A stretch of 64,000 bases of DNA from Chrysemys picta bellii (Eukaryota; Chordata; Testudines; Emydidae): assembly GCF_011386835.1 (NCBI RefSeq), contig NC_088799.1:73675302-73739301 (forward strand), given 5' to 3'. Positions within the stretch are counted from its first letter, which is position 1, and every line of letters starts with the position of its first letter. The notes under the pieces are model-generated. The model did no database searches. It was not told the origin of the DNA and was given only the letters and a program-made list of their open reading frames with translations. Both the position numbers and the translations under genes were made by a program. Of this stretch, positions 11,151-23,660 are shown one piece after another.

Positions 11151-13014
11151 TCATTGAGATTTGAGGAGGCCTTAATGATTCAGCATATTTCTCTTTATTT
11201 TAGGCATTTGAAAAACAGCTCTCAACTTTTCCCAAAAGAATTGACCACTACTTTTGTGTAACAAGTACTTAAACGGGCTGTCACCAGGTATCTTTGAGTG
11301 CAGGATTATTCAACATGCAATAAAATTAATTTGGATGTGCCTAGAATGACTTTGATGGGTGGCTGCTGCAAATTTGATAAACTTAAATTACATGACTCTT
11401 ACTATCCAATCATCCTGTAATACTAAACTGAACAATGTTGACACTCATGCTAGTCACTGGTATAAAAAGGATACCATTGAGTACATTTCCCTTACATCAT
11501 CAGTGGGGGAGTTACAACCTGCATGTCTAGAACTGAAAGGACAATTTACTCCACTTCTTTAACTATTGCATAGATAGAACAGGTTACATCTTTTAACCTT
11601 ATTCAATCTGATATAGTTCCATACATTACCTCACTTACCTTGTCTCTCTACAGGTCCATAGAGGAATAGATAATTTACATGTGATTGGTGGATGAATAGC
11701 TACCTTGAAGCAGTTGTTTTATCATCAAACATCAAACTAACAGTTGCTTAACCATGCCCTCCTGGACAAACCACAAGAGGGGCTTTGGGGGGAAAAATGC
11801 ATGAATATTGCCTCGTGGAGTTCCTCTGATCATCCTATCAGAGGGATGGGGGATAGGCCATGGGACTTGTAGAACAGTCAATGGTGCTTGCCCATAAACC
11901 CCATGTACCCCAGGAATACGTCACGCCCAGGCCAGCCAAACAGAAGTACTACACTTTTGCATGAGTACTGGCCCCTGATGTGCCAGAATCCCAGGGGAGC
12001 ATCTCAGTGCAAAAGGTAATAAAGCCTCAGGTAGTATTTAACTTTTCTGCTTAAGTTCCTTGGAGCCGTTATGAAGACAGTATGCTTTACCCTACACTCT
12101 GCCTTCTTCTCTCAGCTCATTCGGCTTTTCATACTTCTCCCCACCACAGAACTTGGACTTGTAAAGCTCCATCCTGAGTCCAGAAGAGAGGATAGGAAAT
12201 GCCAATAAAAGTGATTAAAATCCCTTCCCCATATGCAAAGGGGATCCTCACAGGGCGGTTCCCCCCTGCACGTGAATCAAGCAGGAACAACCTGAGCCAA
12301 TAATTTTAAGGAAGGTGAAGAAAAAAAAAAAGAATTGCTGAGACTTTTTCTAATAAAGTCTGACTTTTGTAGAATCAGTTGTTGCTGCTATTCAAAGGAA
12401 AATCTTTGTCCCCAAACCTCTGAGCAAAACCAAACATTCTCTGCACAAGAGACTGAAACGACATACTGAAGCAAAAGGTCAATGAGCACAGTGTATTCTG
12501 ACTTCTGGTCTCAAACTTTTAAGGGTCCCTGTAAAGTAACAGAGCACAAAACAGAATCTTCTAATCCATCAATACTATTAACAGGACATAGGGGAATTTC
12601 TACACATCCATGGGTTTAGCAAGGTTGGGCTAAAAAAGATTTAACATTTTCAGAAATTCTGCCACTGTTCCTTCATACTGGATGCAGTAATTCGCTTTTA
12701 GGATTGGGCTGGAATTAACATAGCTGGTCAGGAATCCACATTACTGATAAAGTTTGGAGTAGTTGTTTAATAATTGTTACCAGATGTGCCCATTACTTTG
12801 GGGTATGCTCATTTATTCGGGTTACTCCTCTGGGGAAGGGGGTTCTGTAATCCTGTCAATGTACTGGAGCTTTACTTTTCCCTTCTGCAAGTCCCCTCCC
12901 AATGGAGCTATCTTGCAGGACCTAGGGTCCCTAGGGCTGGGTTACTCCCACCCCAGAACCGGATGAACACCCACACGTACATTAACAGAGCAAGTCAGAG
13001 CGGACCGGGTCAAT
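11151..13014. other. No gene recognised
   Basis: Mostly AT-rich single-copy-looking DNA. The part from about 12750 becomes GC-richer and may belong to the same repeat as the tandem block that follows. No protein or RNA gene seen. Confidence 0.4.
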
Positions 13015-13160
13015 CAGCACTGTCAAGCTGACCCCTTATATGTCTCTGGACTCACTGGGCTGGAGGAAGCAGCACTTTCAAGCTGTCTCTCCTTATATGC
13101 CCCTGGGCTCCATGGACTAGGTCAAGCAGCACTTTCAAGCTGTTACCCTTATGCGTCCCA
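13015..13160 (+). repeat. Short tandem repeat, unit about 56 bp
   Basis: Units begin with CAGCACTKTCAAGCTG at 13015, 13070 and 13127, each followed by a CCTTATATG-like segment; the last unit is incomplete. Such arrays occur in LTR U3 regions, but I see no LTR ends that would settle it. Confidence 0.6.
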
Positions 13161-14310
13161 AATTCAGCATGTCCCTATTCCCACTCCCCCAACACAATTG
13201 TACAGGCAGTAACCTACTCGATGAGCAAACCCTACAGTATTTTGGGCACTGCAGGGATCTTTAGCTTAGGTAAAAGAAGCGTTGCTGTAGAGTGAATGGG
13301 GGAAGCTAAAAACAAAAACGAGTAAAGTTCAGCAAGAGAGAGAGAAGCAACCAACTTAACCATAGAAGTTATTTATTGAATAATAGTGATAACTACATAA
13401 GGAGGACTAAACCAACATAACATACATGATTAAAGGCTAATACCTAAGGTAGACAGGAAAACGGAGAGAGAGAGAGAGAGAGAGAGAAGGGGGTCTCACT
13501 GCTCCCTGAAGCTTGAACTGGTCGGGGTTCCCAGATGATGGTGGTAGCTGAGGGTCCTGAGGGCAAGAGGCAGGCAGAGTCCCCAGCACAATCAGTGAGC
13601 GGATGATGGAGTTCCAGTGGAACTGATGCCTAGTGTGGATCTAAGCATCAGAACCCTGACTAGAGGGTGAGTAGGGATTTTTGTAGAGAAAATACAATGG
13701 TTCAAGGAAGAACACTAGATTTGTTTATAGGTAAACTGATGACTCAAGGGTTTTCTTTACACTAGACAATAGGAGCTGATCACTCTTGGCTATGGGTGGT
13801 GTTTTGTTCCAGGGAGATCACAATACAACTAGGCTGCTTCGGTATTTGGATATCAATTAAGGATTCATTACTAGAATTGGTCTGATAACTGCTGAGCTGG
13901 GTGTGTGTGCAGGCATAGGTTCATTAGCATCTGGAGCAGAGATTCCCAGGATGCAGTGCTTCCTTGCTTTTTCTGGTCCCAGAATTCAGTGTGGTTCTCT
14001 GTTCTCCATTCTGTATGTAAATTGAGATGTCTTCCTGTCCCATCTTTCATGCAGATGAGGCTAGGGGAGTTGTCTCTGCTCTCCATTCTGTATGCTAATG
14101 GAGATGTCTGAATCTTGTTACCCTTGTCAGGAGGGGTCTCGGTGTGTCTCCCAACACCCTTCACTGCTCTCTGCAAGTTTTCTTCCTCTGATGGGTTTTG
14201 GTTTAAGCAGAGGCTGGGGGAGGGGGTGGTGTCTTTCATGAGTCAGGCTGGATACTGCACCCTGGTTCCCCAAGAACACAGAGGTGTCTGGTATCATAAT
14301 ACCCTAATTT
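13161..14310. other. Repeat-like block without recognised gene
   Basis: It contains the (GA)n run at 13463-13487 and an imperfect duplication with a period of about 80 bp: the phrase TCTCCATTCTGTATG occurs at about 14003 and again at about 14079. The minus-strand open frame at 14239-13871 crosses this duplication and has no recognisable domain. Possibly old LTR sequence. Confidence 0.35.
13463..13487 (+). repeat. (GA)n microsatellite
   Basis: About 12 uninterrupted GA dinucleotides. Confidence 0.9.
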
Positions 14311-14481
14311 GAAAGAAAACAAAACTTTAATTGAAGTGAATGGGGCTATTCAGTGGAAGGAGGGAGAGTCAGCCAAGTGGTTTTAGTCTCTGGCACAGTG
14401 TCCCACAAATGGTGTAACTGATGTGAACCTCTCTCTCATGCCCATAGGAATAATCTTTAAATTTTATGGCCTTCCTTGTTG

Positions 14482-14487
<6 letters not shown>

Positions 14488-14524
<37 letters not shown>
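14488..14524. repeat. (AT)n microsatellite
   Basis: A 37-base uninterrupted run of alternating A and T. Confidence 0.95.
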
Positions 14525-14529
<5 letters not shown>

Positions 14530-15224
14530 ATAAAAACCCACCACAGCTAGTAAGTATCCTAATAGTAATATTGTAGGCCAAAAAATCATGCTAACCAACT
14601 GGAAAAAGCATTATGCTTCTTCCTTCTAGGAAGTGGATGATTTATATCTGTTGGTTTACAGATTTGAAAATGTTGCTGCTGATAAGCATGGTATTGTGAT
14701 GCAGTTCTCCAAACTTTAGAGAGTGTGATTTTAACAACATATCAAGTATAAAACAAAAGTGATCTTCACAAGGTCTGATCTTCATACTGAAGTTATTCTG
14801 AGTTTTACCATTGATTTTAATTGGAGCAGAATTAGAAGTTAGTTACAGAATAAAGGCTCAGACTGGCATGGTGCTGATTACTCTTGTATTGATTTAAATG
14901 GAATAAATGAGCCCAGGTTGTTTATATAACCCATCAATCTCCAACATGAAACCATGTTAAACAAGACTCTTGGTTTGGCATACAGAAACCTCAGTATGCG
15001 TAGTACAATGACAAATACACCATTAAAAATCCTTGTAACCTTTCATTAAAGAAAAGAATAAAAACAATTAAAGCATTTAAAATTTAAAGTATTAAAGCTT
15101 TCTTTTTAACAACATCCCTTGTTTCCTTTCCCTTTAGCTGGAGAGACATTTTAGAAAGATCCCCCTTTCCCCCATTTGATAGTCTATTAGATGGTATCAA
15201 AGATGCTAACAATTTTCCGTGACA

Positions 15225-16510
15225 TAAACTCCTGTATTCTCATTCTACATGCTACTGTAATAATCTTTGTACAAAATCTGTCTTGTAAGGTATCATTTGA
15301 AAACTCATAATTTGCAGGTTAGTATTGTCCTGTAAAATATGTCTGACTACATTGTATGTGAAGTTATAAGATTCCTGTGTATGATGTTTTTAATATATGT
15401 TCCAAACCGAACAGCCCTGCCCAGGCAGAAGTCAGGTCTGTCTTAAACAAAGGAAGGAAGGAATGTGTGCTCTGCTTAATTTGCATTTAAGCAGCAAACA
15501 GAGTCAACAAGCAGGGAAAGAAAACAAAAGATGTTCAAACAGATGAAAAAAAAAAAACCAGCAGGGAATATCCTTCCACATAGATTTTGTCTTCTGGGTC
15601 TCAGCTGGAAATGTTTTTAAAGAAAGGGACTGAAACTATAAAAAGAGGGACAAACACCCAAGGAACCCCTCTCTTTCTCCATGCCCATCACATTCACTTT
15701 ACCTGATAGACAAAGGAAGCAGACATTGGACTCTGTGGGAGGGGTCCTGGCCTAAACAGTTTTGTCATCAAGATTGCTGAAAGCAAGTGGCGAGAAAACT
15801 TTGATTGAATCTAACGTAGTTTAAGTCAGACACCAGTAAGTGTTTTAGCTATTTGGGGTAGCAATTTGTGTGCATGTTATTCCCTTAAAGGAATACCAGA
15901 CTTAATCTATTTGTACAGTCCAGGAGAGAGCTGGGCAGTACAGGATGTTTCTGAGTGGAAATCTTGGACTCTGAGTATGTTGAGGTCACTCCATGGAACT
16001 CTTTAAGGCTGGTAAGAGCCAAGGTGTGGCTGGCTGGCTGCAGCACACACAGACAAAATTGGGAGTACTTACATGCTGGAGGCTGTTTATGAGAAGTCCA
16101 GGTTGGAGGCTACAGCAGCAAGGCATTGTAAAGGGCACCCCAGGTTACAGAATAGGGGTGACACAACTACTCATTGGTCTGGATTGTACGCTGGTATGTC
16201 ATGCTGTCCTTGGGGAAGAAGTTGCTGTTGCTGCTGCTTTTAAAGTTCAATCCTGTTTAATTCAAGTTGGTTTTTGGTGTTCAGCTGGAGTCAGTAGAGG
16301 TGGCAGTGTCATCTGGGTCCCTCTCTCTGGCCCAAGCTGGTCAGGCCATCTCTCAGGATCAGGATGACGAAGGCACCCCATCTCAGCAGATGGTGGAGGG
16401 TGGCAGCTATGATGGCAAAGCTCCACAAAGTAGCCATTTTTTCCCCAAAGTCTCTTTCTTTAAGGACCCCAAAAGGGAGCATGTGTGTGTGGGAGGGAAT
16501 AGTCCATCCT
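15225..16510 (+). mobile_element. LTR-like dispersed repeat, unclassified
   Basis: The block from the 'tcttgtaaggtatcatttgaaaa' type phrase near 15280 through the 'gggtgacacaactactcattgg' type phrase near 16155 resembles LTR and leader sequence of turtle retroelements. Neither exact ends nor a target duplication can be seen. The reading frame at 15993-16367 has no recognised domain. It is directly followed by a CR1. Confidence 0.35.
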
Positions 16511-16511
16511 T

Positions 16512-17788
16512 AACTTAACCCAGAAAGATAATGGAGCAAATAATTAAGCAAACAATTTTCAAACACCTAGAAGATAATAAGGTGATAAGTAACAGTCAGC
16601 ATGGATTTGTCAAGAACAAATTGTGTCAAATCAACATAATTGCTTTCTTTGACAGGGTAACAAGCCTTGTGGATGGGGGGAAGTGGTTGACATGGTATAT
16701 ATTGACTTTAGTAAGGCTTTTGATACTGTCGCACATGACCTTCTCATAAACAAACTAGGAAACACAACCTAGATGGAGGTGTGTGCAAAACTGGTTGGAA
16801 AACTGTTCCCAGAGAGTAGTTCACAGTGGTTCACAGTCATGCTGGAAGGGCATATCAAGTCGGGTCCCACAGGAGTCATATCTGGGTCAAGTTCTGTTCA
16901 ATATCTTCAACAATGATTTAGATAATGGCATAGAGAGTATACTTATAAAGTTTGAGGACGATACCAAGCTGGGAGGGGTTGCAAGTGCTTTGGAGGATAG
17001 GATTAAAATTCAAAATGTTCTGGACAAACTGGAGAAATGTTCTGAAGTAAATAGGATGAAATTGAATAAGGGCAAATGCAAAATACTCCAATTAGGAAGG
17101 AACAATCAGTTGCACACATACAATATGGGAAATGACTGTCTAGGAAGGAGTACTGCAGAAAGGGATCTGGGGGTCATAGTGGACCATAAACTAAATATGA
17201 GTCAATATGTAACACTGTTGCAAAAAAAGCAAACATCATTCTGGGATGTATTAGCAGGAGTGTTGCATACAAGAAATACGATGTAATTCTTCTTCTCTAC
17301 TCCATGCCGATTAAACCTCAACTGGAGTATTGTGCCATATTTCAAGAAAGATGTGGACAAATTGGAGAAAGTCTAGAGAAGAGCAAAAAAATGATTAAAG
17401 GTCTAGAAAATATAACCTATGGGGGAAGATTGAAAAAACTGGGTTTGTTTAGTCTGGAAAAGAGAAGACTGATAGCGGACTTAACAGTTTCCAAGTACCT
17501 AAAAGGTTGTTACAAAGAAGAGGGATACAAATTATTTTCCTTAACCTATGAGGATAGGAAACAAACCAGTGCAGCAAAGGAGGTTTAGGTTGGACATCAG
17601 GAAAAACTTCCCAATTGTCAGGGTAGTTAAGCACTGGAATAAATTGCCTAGGGAGATTGTGGAGTCTCCATCTTTGGAAATTTTTAAGACCAGGTTAGAC
17701 AAACACCTAATATTTAGTCCTGCCCTGAGTACAGGGAACAGGACTAGATTACCTCTCAAAGTCCCTTCCAGTCTTACGATTCTATGAT
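16512..17788 (+). mobile_element. Decayed CR1 LINE with RT palm and complete 3' end
   Basis: Three consecutive frames (16531, 16783, 17304) give pieces of CR1 reverse transcriptase: IFKHLEDNKVISNSQHGF, then GVPQESYLGQVLFNIFNNDLD, then KFEDDTKLGGV, where the usual FADD is FEDD but both catalytic aspartates remain, then PQLEYC and ITYGGRLKKLGLFSLEKRR. Frameshifts and stops separate the pieces, and motif A lies in yet another frame near 16700. The 3' end carries the expected tail with GATTCTATGA at about 17778-17787. It is a dead, 5'-truncated copy. Confidence 0.85.
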
Positions 17789-20214
17789 CCTCTCATTAAA
17801 TTAGGCCTAGTTTCTGACACCAATTCTGGTTCAGATTTCTGGTTCCACACTTTCCTTGTTTACCAGGCATGACCTAAACCCAGTCCTTGTGTTATTTCAG
17901 TAGGCCTTTTTGTTTGGACTAATTCAGTCTCTCTCCCTTTCTTACCTGTTCCCATCAATATATGTTACAAGCCATTGTGACATATTGTGAACTTTCACGT
18001 GCTTTTTACAGTTGCACTCACAAGGGTTAACATATTGGCCCAATTATTACAATATCACCCCAGCTTCTTTTGAAGTTGGTGGGAATTAAAGGAGTTCACT
18101 GTGTCAAAGGAGTCCTTAGCACCTGCAGAGTTAAATGTCCTATTCATCTGTATTTCCTCCCTCTCCCAGCATTGCTAGTTTTACTTATATTGAAACTTGC
18201 AGCCTTTATTTTTGTTTACATTTGGCTGTATTACTTTAATAGGTTATGAACTGTTTCAAAGTCATGACAGGCCAAATACATCCCTGTGTAATTCCGTGAG
18301 AATCAGGAAATAATTTGGTTGATATGAACTATGTTTAGTTATACAAAAAAAGTAGCTAAGATTACTTCCTTTCCTTGTCTGTTTAATTAATAAAGAGTGA
18401 AGCTGAATGCAGGTTAAGTGAATCAAGTAGAACTTTATTAAAACATGTGCACTTGCTCTGTCCATGCGGCTGTGTTGCTTCTAGGCTAACTTCACACTTT
18501 TCCTGGTGTCCCATTAATACAGGGAATATGGGCCCTCTCACTTCAGTTCCACTGAACATGATACATCTTCCCTATTTTATAAACATTTTAATATAAACAT
18601 TAAAAGCAAATGATTGATGCCCAGAACCTCACCCCAACCCCTGTGTCCTTTCTGCCATAGGTTATTGGCATATAGGTGAGCTGCAGTCCTGCCTTCATCA
18701 CAGACTAAGCTGGTTACAACTCTTTGAGATAGTTTGGTCTCTTCAACAGGCAACAACTCCTGGAGCGACCTCTCTCTGCCTCCCTAGTCATCTGTCTATG
18801 AGTCTAGAAATCTCTATCTATCTTTCTCTATGGAGTCTCCTCCATCCCTGGAGAAACTGTCCTCTGCATGTTTCTCATTCATTGTCCTTTCTCAGGACAG
18901 AGTCATGAACTAGCCCTAAAATTGCAGATTCTTGGCCCCATCAAGTAGAAATGGGCCAAATTCAATCTTTCCTGCAATCTCCTTGAACTATAGGGGCTTA
19001 GATAAAATTAAACCTAGCTCCAACTCACCCCTAATGTTAGTTTTGTAATACCAGACAAACCCTCATTTTGGCCCATCCTCATTAAAAGTGAGAGGTTGAA
19101 TCCAGAAATATTAAAATTGGTTTCAGTTGAGAAAATCACTTACTTGTTTTCCATTGTAAATAGTTTCCCTTTTAGTTTAATTTTATTTCCTCTCATGTTG
19201 ATGTAATGTCCTTTTATGTCAGTGACAGCTTTTCCATTTACTTCAGTAGGCATTGGATCATCACATTATAGAGAAGGGTAACTACATTCATTATTGTAAT
19301 ACCCTTGTCACATATTCTTTTTTTTCCTTTCCAAACTAAGGTCAATTGAGTTCACTGGGACTGCTCAATGTATTTAAAGTTAAGAATATACATAACTTTT
19401 TGCAGGATTAGGGCCTGAATTCTCCTACTTGTGTTTTAACCTCCTCCTATTAAATACCCCCTCTTCTATGCCCATAAAGCATTAGAACTAAAGATCCAAT
19501 CTCTCCACAAGCCCAGAAATTTTGGGAAAGTTTGGATTTACCTCTAAATTCAGATTCCATCTTCATGACTTGGATCTATTTTGGTACCAGCCAAAGTGGG
19601 AAAATGAATTTGATAAGCCCGGAAATTTCAGTAAGTTTGTAGCTCGTTATGAACTTAATGACTCAAGCCCATCTCTAATCAGAAGTGCATGAAATGAACA
19701 AACATTGATCTCAATGATAGCTTTAGTTATCAATGCTGTTTCAAGTGTCAGAATATGTGTGTGTTATTGCATGGATTTCACCTACTTTTAATCAAGCTTT
19801 GCCAAACTTAATATTACTAAATCCACCATGTTATTTTTAAGATTCAGAGATAAAGAAAAATGCTTTAATCTGACTCACAACTGCAGAGTATTGTCTGGAG
19901 TTGAGCTTTAGAGTAGAAACCTTTTTCCAGAAAGATAGGTTCTGCTATTTGTCCAGTTCATATAGTCATTCTTATACAAGACCTAACATAGACAAATACA
20001 ATAGATCAGTTGTTAAATCAAATGGCCTTAGTTTTGTGTGAATCACTGTCATATCATGGCTGACCTCTCACAGGCGTATATCAACACAAATATTGCTGAT
20101 CCAGAGAAAAGAAATGTTTCATCATCTACTGTTACAGATACATTCACAGTAACTGTAAACCTAATGTGCCGCAGGTTATATTAAATAGCTACAAAGAGCT
20201 TATCTGGTTAGTAG
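17789..20214. other. No gene recognised
   Basis: AT-rich DNA with no recognisable coding, RNA or repeat structure beyond short T-rich runs. Confidence 0.4.
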
Positions 20215-20880
20215 TGTCACAGTTCAGGGAAACTGCAATTCCTCCTCTATAGTTCACCAAGGGCACCCACTCTCAGGTTTCTGGTTCTCCAGCTACATGT
20301 AACCCACGTTGGCAGTAGACATGCATCTTACTTCCTCCTGAATAGGGTAGTTCTAGGCTACTCAGTTCCCTTCCTACACTGAGAATTCCCCAGCAAGTCA
20401 GACTGCCTCAGCAGGCTTGCTTTGCTTTTCTTCTCAGAGGGTATAAACAGCATAATTGCCCAGTTATAAGATTCTATAGAGCATTTCTTAAGCACATTTA
20501 TTCTTAAGGTGAAAGCATTACAGAGAAAATATTAAAACAATAAAATAATCTCCACACATGCTAATAAGTTTACCACAGATCCCCCCAACACTGAGAGCGG
20601 CTCTTGTAGAAGTCAGTCCTTCAAACCCCACTAGGGGGAGGGGTTCTGCAGATACAAGATACCACCTTGGCTCAGAACAAGCACATCTGTGTATCTGAGA
20701 GTCACTCCTTTGTATTTTTGGGGCCTCTGATTTTGTCCTCGTGTAACAGGTGATCAGCAGACAAATGTCCCCTTCTGAAGGTGAAGCTTTGAAAGGCATA
20801 AGCTTCATGCATAACCGGCACTCATAATACTTAGCAGGGTTTGCATTAGTCATGTCTTACCCTGCTACATACCTTCTATA
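20215..20880 (+). mobile_element. LTR-like repeat, 5' end shared with another copy
   Basis: The block opens with TGTCACAGTTCAGGGAAAC at 20215. The same 22 bases (20215-20236) occur exactly, on the other strand, at 38495-38474. Both copies then share diverged text around GGCACCCACTCT. A start with TG and a shared edge fit LTR ends. The minus-strand frame at 20853-20518 has no recognised domain. The right boundary is uncertain. Confidence 0.45.
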
Positions 20881-22683
20881 CAATCCCACAATAATGTATA
20901 AACATTTGATTTTTTTAATGCAATGAACTCCTAAGATACTTAAACGTAATTCAGTAAGGTTTTTCAGGATACTACAGGAAATTGTCTTATCTGTTACAAG
21001 TAAAATTAAATAACAAAAATATTGTTTTACAAGTATGAATTTTGATTCATATTTCAAATGTTCTAACTTGTCATTACCAAGAGTTTGTTCACACTTTATA
21101 TAAAGGATATATTTATACATACTTGAGGAAAGGGTTCATACATTTTTAATAGATGTCATAGACATGAATAATGTGTCATATGTGTCTGAAAGCACAGCAG
21201 TAGGTGTTATAGATGGCTCTAAAACATAAACAACCAGTATTTCCTGGTTGTTATATAACAATTGGTTAACCATTCATTAAAACGTCTACTAAATTATGAC
21301 CAAGTATTTCATATGAAGAATTAGATGGGGGAAGAAAAACTTACAAATTATACTCTTATAAAATAATAAAAGCTTTTCCATACTTAATAAACCATTTAAA
21401 ATATATGTATTCCTATATGTAGATTTTAAAGGGATGCTGATAACATACACTTAAAATTGATTACCACTACTGCAAATGCTGTGTATATGTTTGTTTAAAC
21501 AAATTACAACATTTCAATACCAGTAGCGTTTGCATGTAGATCAAATATTCCTCCTTTTACGTACACTGGTCCAATCTCAGGAAAGTTGTACTGGACTACT
21601 TTTAAAAATAATTTAGCCCAGGTATTACTTTATAGTTACAAACTTTCATTTTATATAGTGTTTTGGCCCAATTCTTCCTTCTGATAAGTAGGTGCGCCCA
21701 CTGACTTTAGTTGGAGTGGTACCACATAATGACGGCATGTCTGGGCCCCTTAATATTCTTGCTACAAATGACAAAAGGTGTGTCTGTCTGAGTGGTATGG
21801 TAACGATGTGTTCTAACTCAGCCAAAATAAATGTAACCTCCAGTCCTTGCTTTCTTTCAGTGTGTCAGTAATTACATTGCATGCTTAGCCATTTAATCAC
21901 TCATTTCCCAGTCAGGAGAGTCAGGGTGCTATAGATTTTTCGTGTTTAAACTTGTTTATCATTTGGCAAGAACATACCTGGCTGTAGTGAAAGTGTGTTC
22001 TGAATCATTGCTAGAAAGAGGCCTGCTTAAATACTTAATAGTATTTGTAACTGAGGTGCCACATTTGTTTTATTTACAAAACCAAAGTGTGTGAGGCTCT
22101 CCAATAAGACTAAACAAGTGCTAGTACCAATTAAAGATGAGCTAAATAGGTATACAGCATAGGCAATATTAGTCTTAAAAAGTGGTTCCTTAAAAACTTA
22201 TTTGGGAAAAACGACTTTGTGAGATTCCATATTCATTGTGTCTTACTGATTTCCTGAACATACCTGTTCAGTGTGCACATGAAAAGATGAACTGCCAATG
22301 AGGCAATTTCACCCTAGGCTCTCACAGTTCAGGTGCTTCTTTTTGATTCATACATTATCACCTGTAATAAAGGTTCTTCAGGCCAATTTATGAATTCAGG
22401 TACAACCCTACCTCTCCATTGTTTTCATATTGTATCCTCAGTAACACCAATGTAAACCCACTTTACAGCTCATGAGAGAGTGATGCTGTATCACTATTTC
22501 TAACTTGTGTATTTGTAACCACTAGGATAAGAGTAAGAGAGGAAAAACAGTAGCCATCACTGACCACAGCTCTACTCTTTCACTGTAGTAATGGAAGACC
22601 TGAATATTGTGGAGCTTTTGTCAACCCCATAGAGTAGAATCAATCTGTATATTCAATAGCAAAAAGCATTTTTATTATACCAC
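20881..22683. other. No gene recognised
   Basis: AT-rich intergenic or intronic DNA; nothing I can name. Confidence 0.4.
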
Positions 22684-22692
22684 TTATAATAT

Positions 22693-23660
22693 AAGAAGAA
22701 CAGGAGGACTTGTGGCACCTTAGAGACTAACAAATTTATTAGAGCATAAGCTTTCGTGGACTACAGCCCACTTCTTCGGATGCATATAGAATGGAACATA
22801 TATTGAGGAGATATATATACACACGTACAGAGAGCATAAACAGGTGGGAGTTGTCTTACCACCTCTGAGAGGCCAATTAATTAAGAGAAAACAAACTTTT
22901 GAAGTGATAATCAAGCTAACTCAGTACAGACAGTTAGATAACAAGTGTGAGAATACTTACAAGGGGAGATAGATTCAATGTTTGTAATGGCTCAGCCATT
23001 CCCAGTCCTTATTTAAACCGGAGTTGATTGTGTCTAGTTTGCATATCAATTCTAGCTCAGCAGTTTCTCGTTGGAGTCTGTTTTTGAAGTTTTTCTGTTG
23101 TAATATAGCCACCCGCAGGTCTGTCACTGAATGACCAGACAGGTTAAAGTGTTCTCCCACTGGTTTTTGAGTATTTTGATTCCTGATGTCAGATTTGTGT
23201 CCATTAATTCTTTTGCGTAGAGACTGTCCGGTTTGGCCAATGTACATGGCAGAGGGGCATTGCTGGCACATGATGGCATATATCACATTGGTAGATGTGC
23301 AGGTGAACGAGCCCCTGATGGTATGGCTGATGTGATTAGGTCCTATGATGATGTCACTGGAATAGATATGTGGACAGAGTTGGCATCGGGGTTTGTTACA
23401 AGGATAGGTTCCTGGGTTAGTGGTTTTGTTCAGTGATGTGTGGTTGCTGGTGAGTATTTGCTTTAGGTTCGGGGGTTGTCTGTAAGCGAGGACAGGTCTG
23501 TCTCCCAAGATCTGTGAGAGTAAAGGATCATCTTTCAGGATAGGTTGTAGATCTCTGATGATGCGCTGGAGAGGTTTTAGTTGGGGGCTGAAGGTGACAG
23601 CTAGTGGTGTTCTGTTATTTTCTTTGTTGGGCCTGTCTTGTAGGAGGTGACTTCTGGGTA
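22693..23660 (-). pseudogene. Left inverted arm of the PLE: 3' third of the gene, minus strand
   Basis: Reverse-complement copy of 25333-26300. Its frame (23691-22975) encodes the connector, zinc cluster and GIY-YIG domain, with the same amino acids as the plus-strand gene from the HLLQDRP segment to the stop, followed by the same 3' UTR. It has no reverse transcriptase and lacks the terminal 44 bases, so it is a truncated product of the same insertion event, not an independent gene. The first few residues of its open frame come from the junction. Confidence 0.9.

Noticed and set aside
13463..13487. CRISPR-like or regulatory array
   Set aside because: It is a plain GA dinucleotide run without spacers.
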